Assembly (NCBI GenBank): GCA_905182425.1
Contig: CAJJBP010000011.1
Coordinates: 104,223-168,222 of the forward strand
Direction: 5' to 3'
Length of the DNA: 64,000 nt
Source: an uncultured Planktomarina sp.
GTDB lineage: Bacteria > Pseudomonadota > Alphaproteobacteria > Rhodobacterales > Rhodobacteraceae
The notes beneath the pieces were generated by a model. It was not told the origin of the DNA, ran no database searches, and was given only the letters and a program-made list of their open reading frames with translations. Below, piece after piece: positions 39,476-48,591 of the stretch; the stretch's first letter is position 1; each line of letters begins with the position of its first letter. Made by a program: the position numbers and the translations under genes.

Positions 39476-40206
39476 TGCCAAAGCTAAAGCTAAACAACGT
39501 AGTGAAACGCTTTGGCGAGAACACGGTTTGTAGCGGGGTAAACCTCGTTGTAGACCAAGGCCAAATGGTATGCTTGATTGGAGCATCTGGGGCCGGAAAA
39601 TCTACGCTTTTACGCTGTATCAACTTATTGGAGCCAATAGAGGATGGCGAGATTTTTATAGATGGCGAAGATATTTCTATTCCAGGCCGAAATCCTCAGG
39701 ATGTCAGGGCTAGAATTGGAATGGTATTCCAAAATTTTAATTTATTCCCCCACATGACCGCCTTAGAAAACGCAATGTTGGCTCCACGACGCGTTCGAAA
39801 GCTATCGAAGTCGCAACTTCAACCAGAAATTGAAAACCTATTCGAACGCTTTGAGCTGGCTGACAGGATGCATAACTACCCCGATCAGCTGTCCGGAGGG
39901 CAGCAACAGAGGGTTGCAATTGTACGCGCGCTGGCTATGAAACCTGAGGTGATGTTGTTCGATGAAATTACATCCGCACTAGATCCGCAATTAGTAGGTG
40001 AGGTTTTGGATGTCTTACTGCAATTAAAGAGCCAAGGCATGACTATGGTTTTAGCCACGCATGAAATGCAATTTGCCAGACAGGCGGCAGATAAAGTGTG
40101 TTTTCTTAAGAATGGGAAAATTATAGAAGAAGGTCCACCAGATCAAATTTTTGAAGCACCCAAGCAAGTCGAAACGCAAAACTTCCTCGCACGCGCTCTT
40201 AAATAG
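39475..40206 (+). CDS. Amino-acid ABC transporter, ATP-binding protein
   Basis: A 243-residue ABC ATPase with Walker A GASGAGKSTLLR, Q-loop MVFQNFNLFPHMT, signature LSGGQQQRVAIVRAL, Walker B VMLFDEITSALD and the switch histidine in LATHEM. These are the GlnQ/HisP-type sequences. It completes the three-gene polar amino-acid uptake operon started at 37825. Confidence 0.96.
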   Translation: MPKLKLNNVVKRFGENTVCSGVNLVVDQGQMVCLIGASGAGKSTLLRCINLLEPIEDGEIFIDGEDISIPGRNPQDVRARIGMVFQNFNLFPHMTALENAMLAPRRVRKLSKSQLQPEIENLFERFELADRMHNYPDQLSGGQQQRVAIVRALAMKPEVMLFDEITSALDPQLVGEVLDVLLQLKSQGMTMVLATHEMQFARQAADKVCFLKNGKIIEEGPPDQIFEAPKQVETQNFLARALK

Positions 40207-40376
40207 TAGTTTAAAAAAATTAAGTTGAAAGCAGCCCAAAGCGCCAAAGGTTTCTCTTGCGAAATGTTGCGCCTAATTTCTTTAAAAACTCTCAGTGGGT
40301 GGACTTGCCCAGATCTAACGTTATTAAAAATACTAGAAATCAGACACTTAAAAAATTGGGAAACCTATACTTTACT

Positions 40377-41643
40377 TTAAGATCCAGGTTTTGTTGTTCC
40401 CACTGCATAACGACCTGGGGAGTAAGGAGACATATCAATATTTGGTGAGTTATCACTAATCAATTGAGCAATTAGACGTCCAGTCTTTGGTCCCGCGGTT
40501 AACCCAACGTGTTGATGACCAAAGCCAGTAAAGATACCACTTTGTCCAAGCTCACCAATTAAAGGAAGACTATCAGGGGTTGACGGACGAGACCCCATCC
40601 ATTCCTGGGTTCCAGAATATTGAAGGCTGGGGAAGGCCCGCTGGCTGTGCTTCCTAATATACGCGATTGGGTCAACACTTGGCCCAGAGCGGTGATCACC
40701 AAATTCAACGGTTCCAGCGCATCTTAAGCCCATTTCCATTGGATTTACTCCAAATTTTCCCTCCGTCATTAACATTGGATTACGGGGTAACTCTGAGGGA
40801 TTCTCGAATATCACATGATACCCACGCTCTGCTTCCATAGGGACGTTCAAATCTATCATTTTCATCAAATCCTTTGACCAAATACCGGCTGTTATAACGG
40901 CTTTTCTGCAATCAAATCGCCCCAAATCTGTATCAATGTGCGAAACAACGCCATTTATCTTTTGTATATCTAACACATTTGCTTGAATAAACTGGCCACC
41001 TTCGCTGACAAAATACGCCGCTAATTCAGCGATGTATTGTCCAGGATTAGTCACATGGCCCTGCCCTTCCAATACGGCAAGACACCCCATCGCAGGTCCC
41101 AGTATTGGCTCTTCCTCTTGCACCTGCAGCGCCCAAAATAACCTTAGGTATAAGACCTGCAAGCGCCTTCATTTTCCAGCTGTACCCGTCCTGTTTGAAC
41201 GCAGCTTCGGACGGATACACAAAGCTGAACTTACTATCCACAATCCATTTCTCTAGCGTTGTACCTCGGACAAGAGACTTATGTTGCTCAACAGCGTCAC
41301 TGACAATCGGAATTACACCCCGGACAATCTGGCGCGTGTCGTTGTCGTTTGCATGAGACATATATTTTACTAACCAAGGCAACATAGAGGGGAGGTGTCC
41401 CCACTTCATGAAAAATGGACTATTCCGTTGAGTCAAATATTTTGGCGCCTTCCACCAAAGCTTGGGTGAAGTCACCGGGTCGACGGCCCATTGAGCCAAC
41501 AATCCAGCATTACCAAAAGATGCCCCCATACCGGGTTGGCCCTTATCAATCAAAATTACTCTGTGACCAAACCTCTGAAGCCAAATAGCAGTTGAAACTC
41601 CACACATGCCAGCTCCAATTACGATGATAGGTTTTTGTTTCAT
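40377..41643 (-). pseudogene. D-amino-acid dehydrogenase (DadA-like), single-base frameshift
   Basis: Two frames join into a 421-residue FAD-dependent oxidoreductase. The first, from ATG 41643, begins KPIIVIGAGMCGVSTA (FAD-binding). It breaks after IPKVILGAA, and the second continues VQEEEPILGPAMG and ends with GFGHQHVGLTAGPKTGRL, the C-terminal FAD motif of the DadA/DAO family. One extra base at about 41123-41124 (GG in GCAGGTG on the coding strand) separates them. DadA-type enzymes oxidise D-amino acids to keto acids and ammonia. The gene is convergent with the amino-acid ABC operon, which could import its substrate. Error versus true pseudogene is unresolved. Confidence 0.87.
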
Positions 41644-41999
41644 ACTAAATCCGCAATTGTACATTTAGAGCTTAATTGGATTTTCAATTACAACACTATC
41701 CCCCCCAATGATCACCGAAGCAACTACTAGTTAAGCGGGCAGAAACCTCTACCAGAGGACCATTTGTCCATTGCTATAATTGGTGGAATCTTAAATGGAG
41801 CCTAAAACAAGCATATGCGCAGACCCAGGCAACGAAAAACATCCACCCTAGAAAAGCAAAAATTATATAGCTCCAAAAAAAAATTAAGTGTTTTGGTGTA
41901 AGCTTCAGCTTTCGTTATTTACTCCTGCCAAAACATCCCTTGAAAAAGGTGTACCAAACGATACAGTTAAAATTGGAAATAACTTGATGGAAAAAGAGA
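41644..41999. other. Intergenic region between divergent dadA-like and mipA-like genes
   Basis: A 356-base stretch. A six-bp inverted repeat TAATTG/CAATTA at 41672-41689 lies 30-45 bases upstream of the DadA-like start and could be a regulator site. On the minus strand, 41774-41914 is open and encodes a hydrophobic peptide without a start codon; it is not called as a gene. Confidence 0.45.
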
Positions 42000-42764
42000 A
42001 TGCAAATTTCGGCCATAACCTATCTAGCAATATCGCTACTTACTCTTTCAGTTGGGGCTAGCCTAGCTGATGAAAAATCTAATTTTACCGTTGGGTTAGC
42101 GGTGGTCGGTGGAAGTTCAATATACTCAAATGTAGCCTCTAAGGCAGCTGTAATGCCTTTCATAAATTATAAATCCGAAAAAATTGAGATAAGCGTGCAA
42201 AATGGTTTGTCTTATAAATTATTTGATGATGGAAAGTTTGCGATACGAGCGTCTATAGCACCCAGGTTTAGCCCATATAAAAGCAGCTCCTCGCTGGATC
42301 TATCAGGTATGAAAAGAGAGATGTTTTATGACAGTAATCTAAATATATCGTATATTGTTTCAAGAGGACTAACTGCGAAGCTTGGGATCTCAGGCGAAGT
42401 AAGCAACGAATTTAATGGAAACGCTGCAGATTTGTCCTTTAGCCAATTTATCCCAATTTCTGGCCAGCCATTCATTATAACGGCAGGTGCTAAATGGTTC
42501 GATGCCAACCGGGCCAACTATTATTATGGAGTGAACCCCAGTGAAGTTCGCGACGCAGGGATGAGTGGAGGCCGGGATTTATATGCGCCAGGTAGTGCAA
42601 CTTTGCCGTATGTATCTTTAAGTACTTTTTTTACATTAGCAGAGAATACAAGTTTATTTGCTAATATTGGAATGAATTTTCTACCTACAAATATAGTTGA
42701 TAGTCCAATTATTGGTCAAAGCAGTTCCACGTCAACATTGGTTGGTCTTAATTATAAGTTCTAA
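42000..42764 (+). CDS. MipA/OmpV family outer-membrane protein
   Basis: A 254-residue protein with a signal peptide ending SLADE near residue 24. The body alternates short beta strands and ends in an aromatic-terminated strand (LVGLNYKF) as in outer-membrane barrels. The segment ANYYYGVNPSEV is characteristic of MipA/OmpV proteins. Members act as porin-like or scaffold proteins in the outer membrane; the role here is unknown. It stands alone. Confidence 0.85.
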   Translation: MQISAITYLAISLLTLSVGASLADEKSNFTVGLAVVGGSSIYSNVASKAAVMPFINYKSEKIEISVQNGLSYKLFDDGKFAIRASIAPRFSPYKSSSSLDLSGMKREMFYDSNLNISYIVSRGLTAKLGISGEVSNEFNGNAADLSFSQFIPISGQPFIITAGAKWFDANRANYYYGVNPSEVRDAGMSGGRDLYAPGSATLPYVSLSTFFTLAENTSLFANIGMNFLPTNIVDSPIIGQSSSTSTLVGLNYKF

Positions 42765-42945
42765 TAACTAAGCGGGGCAGAAGTGGAATGTTTTCCTCTT
42801 AGATTCAATTAATTAGGCAATTCAAAAATTCTAATAATCTAAGGTCATACACTTAAACCTATTTATCGTAGCGCTTCATAAAAAAACCTAAATAACTGAT
42901 CTTTAAGAGTATAAAATACTTACCAAAATACCAAAAACAAAAACT

Positions 42946-43938
42946 TTAGCTACTTAGGATCCTAGGCTGCCCGTCTCGGGCTGACGCATCAGCAGCATCA
43001 GCCAGCAGCTGCGCCTTCAGACCATCCTCACCAGTCGGGCTTATATTTTTGCCGCTCGTTAAGCAGTCAACGAAGTGCTCCATCTCTGCCCTATAGGCAG
43101 CTGCGTAACGCTCCAAAAAGAAAGGTTGGGCAGCCGCTGTGCTAAAACCAGAACTAGAAGCAATTTCGACAGAATTTTCCAATATGTTTTGTGCACGCAA
43201 CATACCATGCTCCCCATGTACTTCGATGCGTTGATCGTAACCATACGTTGCACGTCGCGAATTACTGATCTGACAGAGCTTTCCACTGGCTGTTCTAAGC
43301 GACACAACCGCGGTGTCAAAATCACCCGACTTACCAATTTCAGGGTCGACCAAACACGAACCGTAAGCACTCAACTCAACGGGTTCTTCCCCAAGAAGAA
43401 ACCGGGACATATCAAAGTCATGAATCATCATATCACGGAAAATTCCACCAGAACTCTTGATATAGTTTAATGGCGGCGGCGCTGGATCACGAGATAGAAT
43501 GGTCACAATTTCTACTGATCCAATTACTTGGTTCTCAATCTGTTTTTTAAGGTGAGAGAAACTAGGATCAAACCTTCGATTAAAAGCAGTCATAAACGGT
43601 ACACCCGCGATTGCGACGGCCGACAGGCATTCTACAATGCGATTAACCGACAGATCCACAGGTTTCTCACAAAAAATTGCTTTTCCCGCTGCGGCGGCCT
43701 GATGTATCAGGTCATAGTGTGTTGTAGTAGGCGTACCAATAACCACAGCATCAATGCTGCCATCTGCTATAATTTCTTCAGTACTCATAACCTTGGCATC
43801 CAACTTTGACGCCAATGCCTCCGCAGCAGCAGGTATAAAGTCCGAAACCGCCACCGTACGTGCATTTACTATTTGAGCTAATGTTGCGCCATGAACTTGG
43901 CCAATTCGACCGGCGCCTAAAAGTCCAATATTGAGCAT
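42946..43938 (-). CDS. iolG: Inositol 2-dehydrogenase
   Basis: A 330-residue Gfo/Idh/MocA oxidoreductase. The NAD-binding motif LLGAGRIGQVHG is at the N-terminus, CEKPVDLS carries the conserved EKP, and GGIFRDMMIHDFDMSRFL contains the catalytic DxxxHD pattern. It oxidises myo-inositol to 2-keto-myo-inositol (scyllo-inosose). The start at ATG 43938 has AAAGG at good spacing; ATG 43944, overlapping the upstream stop as ATGA, is an alternative. It is the last gene of the leftward iol operon. Confidence 0.94.
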   Translation of the reverse strand: MLNIGLLGAGRIGQVHGATLAQIVNARTVAVSDFIPAAAEALASKLDAKVMSTEEIIADGSIDAVVIGTPTTTHYDLIHQAAAAGKAIFCEKPVDLSVNRIVECLSAVAIAGVPFMTAFNRRFDPSFSHLKKQIENQVIGSVEIVTILSRDPAPPPLNYIKSSGGIFRDMMIHDFDMSRFLLGEEPVELSAYGSCLVDPEIGKSGDFDTAVVSLRTASGKLCQISNSRRATYGYDQRIEVHGEHGMLRAQNILENSVEIASSSGFSTAAAQPFFLERYAAAYRAEMEHFVDCLTSGKNISPTGEDGLKAQLLADAADASARDGQPRILSS

Positions 43939-43940
43939 TT

Positions 43941-44768
43941 TCATCCTTTCAAAGCCGTCAGTACACGGCGAGCAGCCACCACCATTGGATCGTGGGTTTC
44001 TTTCAAAATAGCCACCCGGTCAAAACGACCCAAGTCCGAGCTCACCGCCTCACGCAACGCGTCTCCGAACGCCATACGCAATTCCGTTCCAATGTTATAT
44101 TTACAAATATTAGTATTTTTAGCGAGGTTTGAACGCTGTTTTACTGGCACACCGGAGCCACCGTGGATCACGAGAGGGACGGCCGTAAGTTTTTGAATGG
44201 CAGCAATACGGTCTTCGTCCAAACCACCCTCTTTTTTCTCTTGCAAATGTACATTTCCAACGGAAATGGCCATTGCGTCCACACCCGTTTCTGCCGCAAA
44301 GATAGCAGCTTCCTTTGGGTTCGTACCCGAGGATTGTTCACCATTTGAATAGCCAACAAATCCAATTTCACCTTCGCAAGAAATACCGGCTTTATGAGCC
44401 ATTTCAGCGATCTTCAAAGTAGCTGCAATATTTGTGCGCAAGTTTGTTCGTGACCCATCAAACATAATGGATGTAAATCCACTATCTAATGCCTCTGAAC
44501 ACTCGTCATATGTATAGCCATGGTCTAAATGTGCCACTACCGGCACACTAGCCTGCTCGGCCAAATAGCGAAACATTTTCCCAAGAATTGGCAAAGGCGT
44601 ATGTGAACGACAGCCGGGTCCAGCTTGTAAGATGACAGCACAGTTTTCCTCCTCAGCCGCCCTCACAAATGCGCGCATGTCCTCCCAACCTAAAGTTACT
44701 AGGCCCCCAACAGCATAGCCACCTTTCAAGGCAGGCTGCAGCACATCGGCCAAAGAAGCGAGTGTCAT
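43941..44768 (-). CDS. Class II aldolase, probable IolJ-type
   Basis: A 275-residue class II fructose-bisphosphate aldolase-family enzyme. The zinc-ligand motif VVAHLDHGYTYDECSEALDS, SIMFDGSR and PLVIHGGSGVP are present. In this operon it most likely cleaves 2-deoxy-5-keto-gluconate 6-phosphate into DHAP and malonic semialdehyde (IolJ), the step after IolC; the substrate assignment rests on context. It overlaps iolB at its start and iolG at its end by ATGA-type overlaps. Confidence 0.88.
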   Translation of the reverse strand: MTLASLADVLQPALKGGYAVGGLVTLGWEDMRAFVRAAEEENCAVILQAGPGCRSHTPLPILGKMFRYLAEQASVPVVAHLDHGYTYDECSEALDSGFTSIMFDGSRTNLRTNIAATLKIAEMAHKAGISCEGEIGFVGYSNGEQSSGTNPKEAAIFAAETGVDAMAISVGNVHLQEKKEGGLDEDRIAAIQKLTAVPLVIHGGSGVPVKQRSNLAKNTNICKYNIGTELRMAFGDALREAVSSDLGRFDRVAILKETHDPMVVAARRVLTALKG

Positions 44769-45607
44769 TTAAATTTTGCTATCATATCTTTAATGCCAGG
44801 TATTGTCTCAATTTGATAGGCATGGGAAGGCTGAAAATACTGCACAAGAGAGCGTTGAGATAAACCGCCCAGAATAGTAAAATAATACATCTGATAGCCA
44901 GGCAATACCGCACACGGGTGATAACCGTTATCAATACAAATAGTTGATCCATTAACTATATGATAAGCATCTCCCGCCCTACCATCTTCCCGTTGCAACA
45001 TCTGCACCCCAGACCCATGGTTTGGTTTAAAGCGGAAATTGTAAGTCTCATCATGACGTGTCTCTTGTGGCATACGGTCTGTGTCGTGCTTGTGCGACGG
45101 GAAACCAGACCAGCCACCCTCGCCTACTGTAAATAACTCTGAAACTAGTAAACGACCAACTTTGCCGTGGTACTTGGTACCCAATATATGTTTGATTTTG
45201 CGATGAGTTTTGGTGTCGTCAGATCCATATTGAACAAGATCAAGCTCATCAGAACGGATCGAAAATGCATCAAGAACCTTATCGTAACGTGCACCTGCAA
45301 TGAAAACCTCCGCCGTATCAGACATGCATACAAACTCAGCCTTGGCTGCAGTAGGAACGTAAACACCTTCTGGCTCACCACCCCAGACATCCTCCACACG
45401 TCCACCAAGTTCATTAGCCCTGAAGCCTTCAATATTCACATCAAGCGATCCAGTTGCAGGTACAATGCAGGTTTCATATCCACTAACCCCATATTCAAAG
45501 GCTTCACCCTTTTTTAACTTTACTATGTTGAAAAAGTTAAGTGGAACGGTGGGATCATCCACATCGACTATCGGTTTGTTTTGGTTATCAAATGGCGCGA
45601 TATGCAT
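44765..45607 (-). CDS. iolB: 5-deoxy-glucuronate isomerase
   Basis: A 280-residue bicupin protein of full IolB length. The metal-site histidines are in GFPSHKHDTDRMPQE, followed by ETYNFRFKP and NGYHPCAVLPGYQMYYF, all family-typical. It isomerises 5-deoxy-glucuronate to 2-deoxy-5-keto-gluconate. It lies between iolC (12 bases upstream) and the aldolase gene (4-base overlap). Confidence 0.96.
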   Translation of the reverse strand: MHIAPFDNQNKPIVDVDDPTVPLNFFNIVKLKKGEAFEYGVSGYETCIVPATGSLDVNIEGFRANELGGRVEDVWGGEPEGVYVPTAAKAEFVCMSDTAEVFIAGARYDKVLDAFSIRSDELDLVQYGSDDTKTHRKIKHILGTKYHGKVGRLLVSELFTVGEGGWSGFPSHKHDTDRMPQETRHDETYNFRFKPNHGSGVQMLQREDGRAGDAYHIVNGSTICIDNGYHPCAVLPGYQMYYFTILGGLSQRSLVQYFQPSHAYQIETIPGIKDMIAKFK

Positions 45608-45619
45608 AAGTATTTTCCT

Positions 45620-46600
45620 TTAGTAAGATGTTGGACCGGGGTGCTCTGCCAAGAATGTTTCTAGTATGTTTGTGTCAGGCATAGCGGGTGCGCAGCCTGG
45701 TTTGGAGACAGTGACAGAGGCGCAAGCAGAGCCGCGTAAAAGAGAAGTCTTAAGGTTGTGCCCCTCCGCTAGCGAGGTCATCAAACCAGCCATAAAGCTA
45801 TCTCCAGCCCCAGTCGGTTTTAGTGCATTAACAGGATAAATACCTGTGCGGATCTCTTCTCCATTTACAAACGTGATCGCACCTAGTGGACCCATTTTAT
45901 AAACAACGATGGATGCAGTAGTCTCAGACAACTCGCGAGCCTTAGAAAGGCCTTTATCGATAGATCCGGCCATAAACCCAAACTCTTCATCATTGGCAAC
46001 AATCATATCACAATCTGCCGCAGCGCGGCTAAGCACATCAGAGGCTACCTTTGGTGAAGGCCACGAATAAGGGCGATAATCCACATCAAAAATAATAGGA
46101 ACACCCACCTTTTTGGCCAAGGCAAATGCATGAAATGTCGCCGTACGTGATGGCTCCGCAGCAAACACTGTACCAGCTGTTATAAGTGCACCGAAGCTTG
46201 AATAATTCACGGCTTCAACATCTGCAATATCCATTTGGAAATCGGCAGCACCGTTGCGATAAATTACTGATTGATGGTCTTCAATCCTGCTCTCATAAAC
46301 GGCAAGTGAGTTACGATATTCACCAGAAATGGGTTTGACGTGGTTAGCGTTTACACCATAAGCCTTGAGTTGATTAACACAATATCGCCCAACGCTGTCG
46401 TCAGACACGCGGGTCACTAAGGCCGAACTACCACCTAGTTTGCAAATACCTGCCGCGATGTTAGCAGAAGAGCCACCCATTCCCGCCTGTAATATCTTGG
46501 CATCTTCGGTCTTAGTACCATGCGGTTCTGGATACAGGTCCATGCCAACACGTCCAAAAACTACGAAATTGTTCGCCTTTATGCCCTCAAGCAATTTCAT
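45620..46600 (-). CDS. iolC: 5-dehydro-2-deoxygluconokinase
   Basis: A 326-residue PfkB-family sugar kinase. GMGGSSANIAAGICKLGG is the N-terminal signature and PTGAGDSFMAGLM the catalytic C-terminal signature with the base aspartate. It phosphorylates 2-deoxy-5-keto-gluconate. Many IolC proteins carry an extra C-terminal domain; this one is the single-domain form, consistent with a separate aldolase gene in the operon. Two bases separate it from iolD. Confidence 0.95.
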   Translation of the reverse strand: MKLLEGIKANNFVVFGRVGMDLYPEPHGTKTEDAKILQAGMGGSSANIAAGICKLGGSSALVTRVSDDSVGRYCVNQLKAYGVNANHVKPISGEYRNSLAVYESRIEDHQSVIYRNGAADFQMDIADVEAVNYSSFGALITAGTVFAAEPSRTATFHAFALAKKVGVPIIFDVDYRPYSWPSPKVASDVLSRAAADCDMIVANDEEFGFMAGSIDKGLSKARELSETTASIVVYKMGPLGAITFVNGEEIRTGIYPVNALKPTGAGDSFMAGLMTSLAEGHNLKTSLLRGSACASVTVSKPGCAPAMPDTNILETFLAEHPGPTSY

Positions 46601-46602
46601 GA

Positions 46603-48471
46603 TCAGACACCCTTTCGCTGACGAGAACGAGTAGATTCTTGATCAGCGTGAGCTGCTCGAACTTTTGGATTTTCAGTTATATGAGGCGTACCAACCTCCC
46701 ACCATGTATGTCCTTCTTGCGTCCATCCTTCGAAAGGGTCAACTTGAGCACAGATAACGTAGGTACTATCAGAAGCTTTGGCACGTTTAAATGCAGCTGC
46801 AAGACCCGACATTTCAACTGTTTCTGCCACAGCGCCAAGAGAGCGCGCGTGTGCTTCAAAATCTACGCGCATTTGGCGTATCGCAGTGGGCGTGTCTGCA
46901 ATTAAGTTGTTAAAGCTTTCATTTCCTGTGTTTTTTTGTAGTTTATTTATGACAGCAAAACCACCGTTATCCAACACTAGAATGATCAATTTTTTGTCCG
47001 TAAGGACTGATGAATATATGTCTGAGTTCATCAATAGGTAAGATCCATCACCGGTAAAAACGATGGTGTCATTATCAGGATCTATTTCTGATTGGGCGAT
47101 ACGTGCTCCCCAGCCACCCGCAATCTCATACCCCATACAAGAAAATCCGAACTCAACATCAACTGTTCCTATATCACGGGTTTTCCAGTTCGCAGTAACC
47201 TCAGCAGGCAGACCACCTGCTGCTGCAACCACACGATCTCTTGGATCACAAAGTTCATTCACAATGCCAATCGCTTGCGCGTAAGAAGACGGACCATTGT
47301 CCAAGCGCGTGTTTTCAGTGACAAAACCGCTCCATTTAAAACGCTCATTTTTTGCAAACTCTGTCCATACTTTTGGAGCAGAGTACCCATAAACCGCCCG
47401 CCCCAAGGCGAGCAACGCCAATTTCGCATCTCCCACAATAGTGCGCGACATGTGCTTGGCCGCATCATGGCGACCAACATTTACTCCAATAATGTGAGCT
47501 TCCTTTGCAAATGCCGTCCACGAACCCGTTGTAAAGTCTTGCAAGCGTGTCCCAACAGCAAGAATAACATCTGCTTGTTCAGCAATTGTGTTTGCAGAAT
47601 TTGATCCGGTCACACCAAGCGGCCCAATGTTCAGCACATGATCATTTAAAAAGTTTGCGCGCCCAGCAATTGTTTCAACAACAGGAATTGCATGGACTTC
47701 AGCAAATGCCGTCAGTTCTGCAACTGCGCCAGAATACTGCACACCACCGCCCGCGATAATCATTGGGCGTTTAGCTGATTTGAGAATCTCTGCCGCCTCT
47801 GCAATCTCGGAGACATCTGCCGCTTGGCGGCGGATCCGGTGCACGCGCTCGTCAAAGAAAGCTACTGGGTAGTCATAAGTCCAGCCTTGTACATCTTGCG
47901 GCAATCCCAAGAAGGCCGGACCACAATCCACGGGGTCAAGCATCGTGTTTAAAGCAGCAGGCAACGAATTAAGCACCTGCGCGGGATGTGTAATACGGTC
48001 CCAATAACGAGAGACTGCCTTGAATGCGTCGTTTAGACCAAAGGTTGGATCTCCAAAATGTTCGAGCTGTTGTAAAACAGGGTCAGGCAAACGCGTCAGA
48101 AACGTATCCCCACATAGCATTAACATTGGCAGTCTATTGGCATGTGCCAAAGCGGCACTCGTCAGTAAGTTTGCGGTGCCAGGTCCTGCGCTTGCAGTAC
48201 AGAACATGAAGCGATTCCGTAGATGAGCTTTAGCATAAGCTGCAGCAGCGAAACCCATACCCTGCTCGTTTTGACCACGATAAAGTGGCAGGACATCTTT
48301 ATAATCATGCAGTGCCTCGCCAAGACAGGTAACATTTCCATGTCCAAAAATACCAAAGCCACCACCACAAACACGGATCTTTTTACCGTCAATCTCAATA
48401 TATTGCGATGCTAAATAGCGAATAATTGCTTGCGCTGTGGTCAATGTGATTGTTTTATCAGATAGCCCCAT
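46603..48471 (-). CDS. iolD: 3D-(3,5/4)-trihydroxycyclohexane-1,2-dione acylhydrolase
   Basis: A 622-residue thiamine-diphosphate enzyme, full IolD length. The N-terminal Pyr domain shows PLYRGQNEQGMGFAAAAYAK with the catalytic glutamate; the C-terminal PP domain has FTGDGSYLLMNSDIYS and LDNGGFAVINKLQ (GDG-N motif). It opens the ring of the trione to 5-deoxy-glucuronate. It is first in the leftward iol operon; GAGGAC lies upstream of its ATG and the LacI-type operator is about 80 bases before the start. Confidence 0.97.
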   Translation of the reverse strand: MGLSDKTITLTTAQAIIRYLASQYIEIDGKKIRVCGGGFGIFGHGNVTCLGEALHDYKDVLPLYRGQNEQGMGFAAAAYAKAHLRNRFMFCTASAGPGTANLLTSAALAHANRLPMLMLCGDTFLTRLPDPVLQQLEHFGDPTFGLNDAFKAVSRYWDRITHPAQVLNSLPAALNTMLDPVDCGPAFLGLPQDVQGWTYDYPVAFFDERVHRIRRQAADVSEIAEAAEILKSAKRPMIIAGGGVQYSGAVAELTAFAEVHAIPVVETIAGRANFLNDHVLNIGPLGVTGSNSANTIAEQADVILAVGTRLQDFTTGSWTAFAKEAHIIGVNVGRHDAAKHMSRTIVGDAKLALLALGRAVYGYSAPKVWTEFAKNERFKWSGFVTENTRLDNGPSSYAQAIGIVNELCDPRDRVVAAAGGLPAEVTANWKTRDIGTVDVEFGFSCMGYEIAGGWGARIAQSEIDPDNDTIVFTGDGSYLLMNSDIYSSVLTDKKLIILVLDNGGFAVINKLQKNTGNESFNNLIADTPTAIRQMRVDFEAHARSLGAVAETVEMSGLAAAFKRAKASDSTYVICAQVDPFEGWTQEGHTWWEVGTPHITENPKVRAAHADQESTRSRQRKGV

Positions 48472-48518
48472 TATGCAGTCCTCACTTTTTGTGAATCACT
48501 AGCCTATCAATATGGGTA

Positions 48519-48546
48519 TTGACCAGCGACCATGTTTAAAGATACC
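48519..48546 (+). promoter_or_regulatory. Possible promoter for the rightward Gfo/Idh-iolE operon
   Basis: TTGACC (48519-48524) and GATACC (48541-48546) are spaced 16 bases. The -35 is close to consensus and the -10 is weak. Transcription would start at or inside the operator at 48551, a position suited to repression. On the other strand TTGCAA (48566-48561) and TATCTT, 16 bases apart, could serve iolD. Confidence 0.35.
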
Positions 48547-48550
48547 AAAT

Positions 48551-48566
48551 TTGCAACCGGTTGCAA
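48551..48566. promoter_or_regulatory. LacI-family operator between iolD and the divergent operon
   Basis: A perfect 16-bp palindrome TTGCAACCGGTTGCAA with the central CG typical of LacI-family sites. It lies between iolD (start 48471) and the rightward oxidoreductase (start 48592). A 14-bp identical core occurs upstream of the ABC transporter operon at 56141-56154. The lacI gene at 51781 is the obvious regulator. Confidence 0.85.
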
Positions 48567-48591
48567 TGAGTTTTTAGAAAGGGTTACCACG

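Noticed and set aside
41774..41914. A hydrophobic 46-codon minus-strand open frame upstream of the mipA-like gene
   Set aside because: No start codon in frame and it runs through a nine-base T homopolymer; could be a frameshifted remnant but cannot be supported.
48532..48591. Longer start for the Gfo/Idh gene at 48532
   Set aside because: The extra codons would cover the perfect LacI palindrome, and the NAD-binding motif fits the start at 48592.
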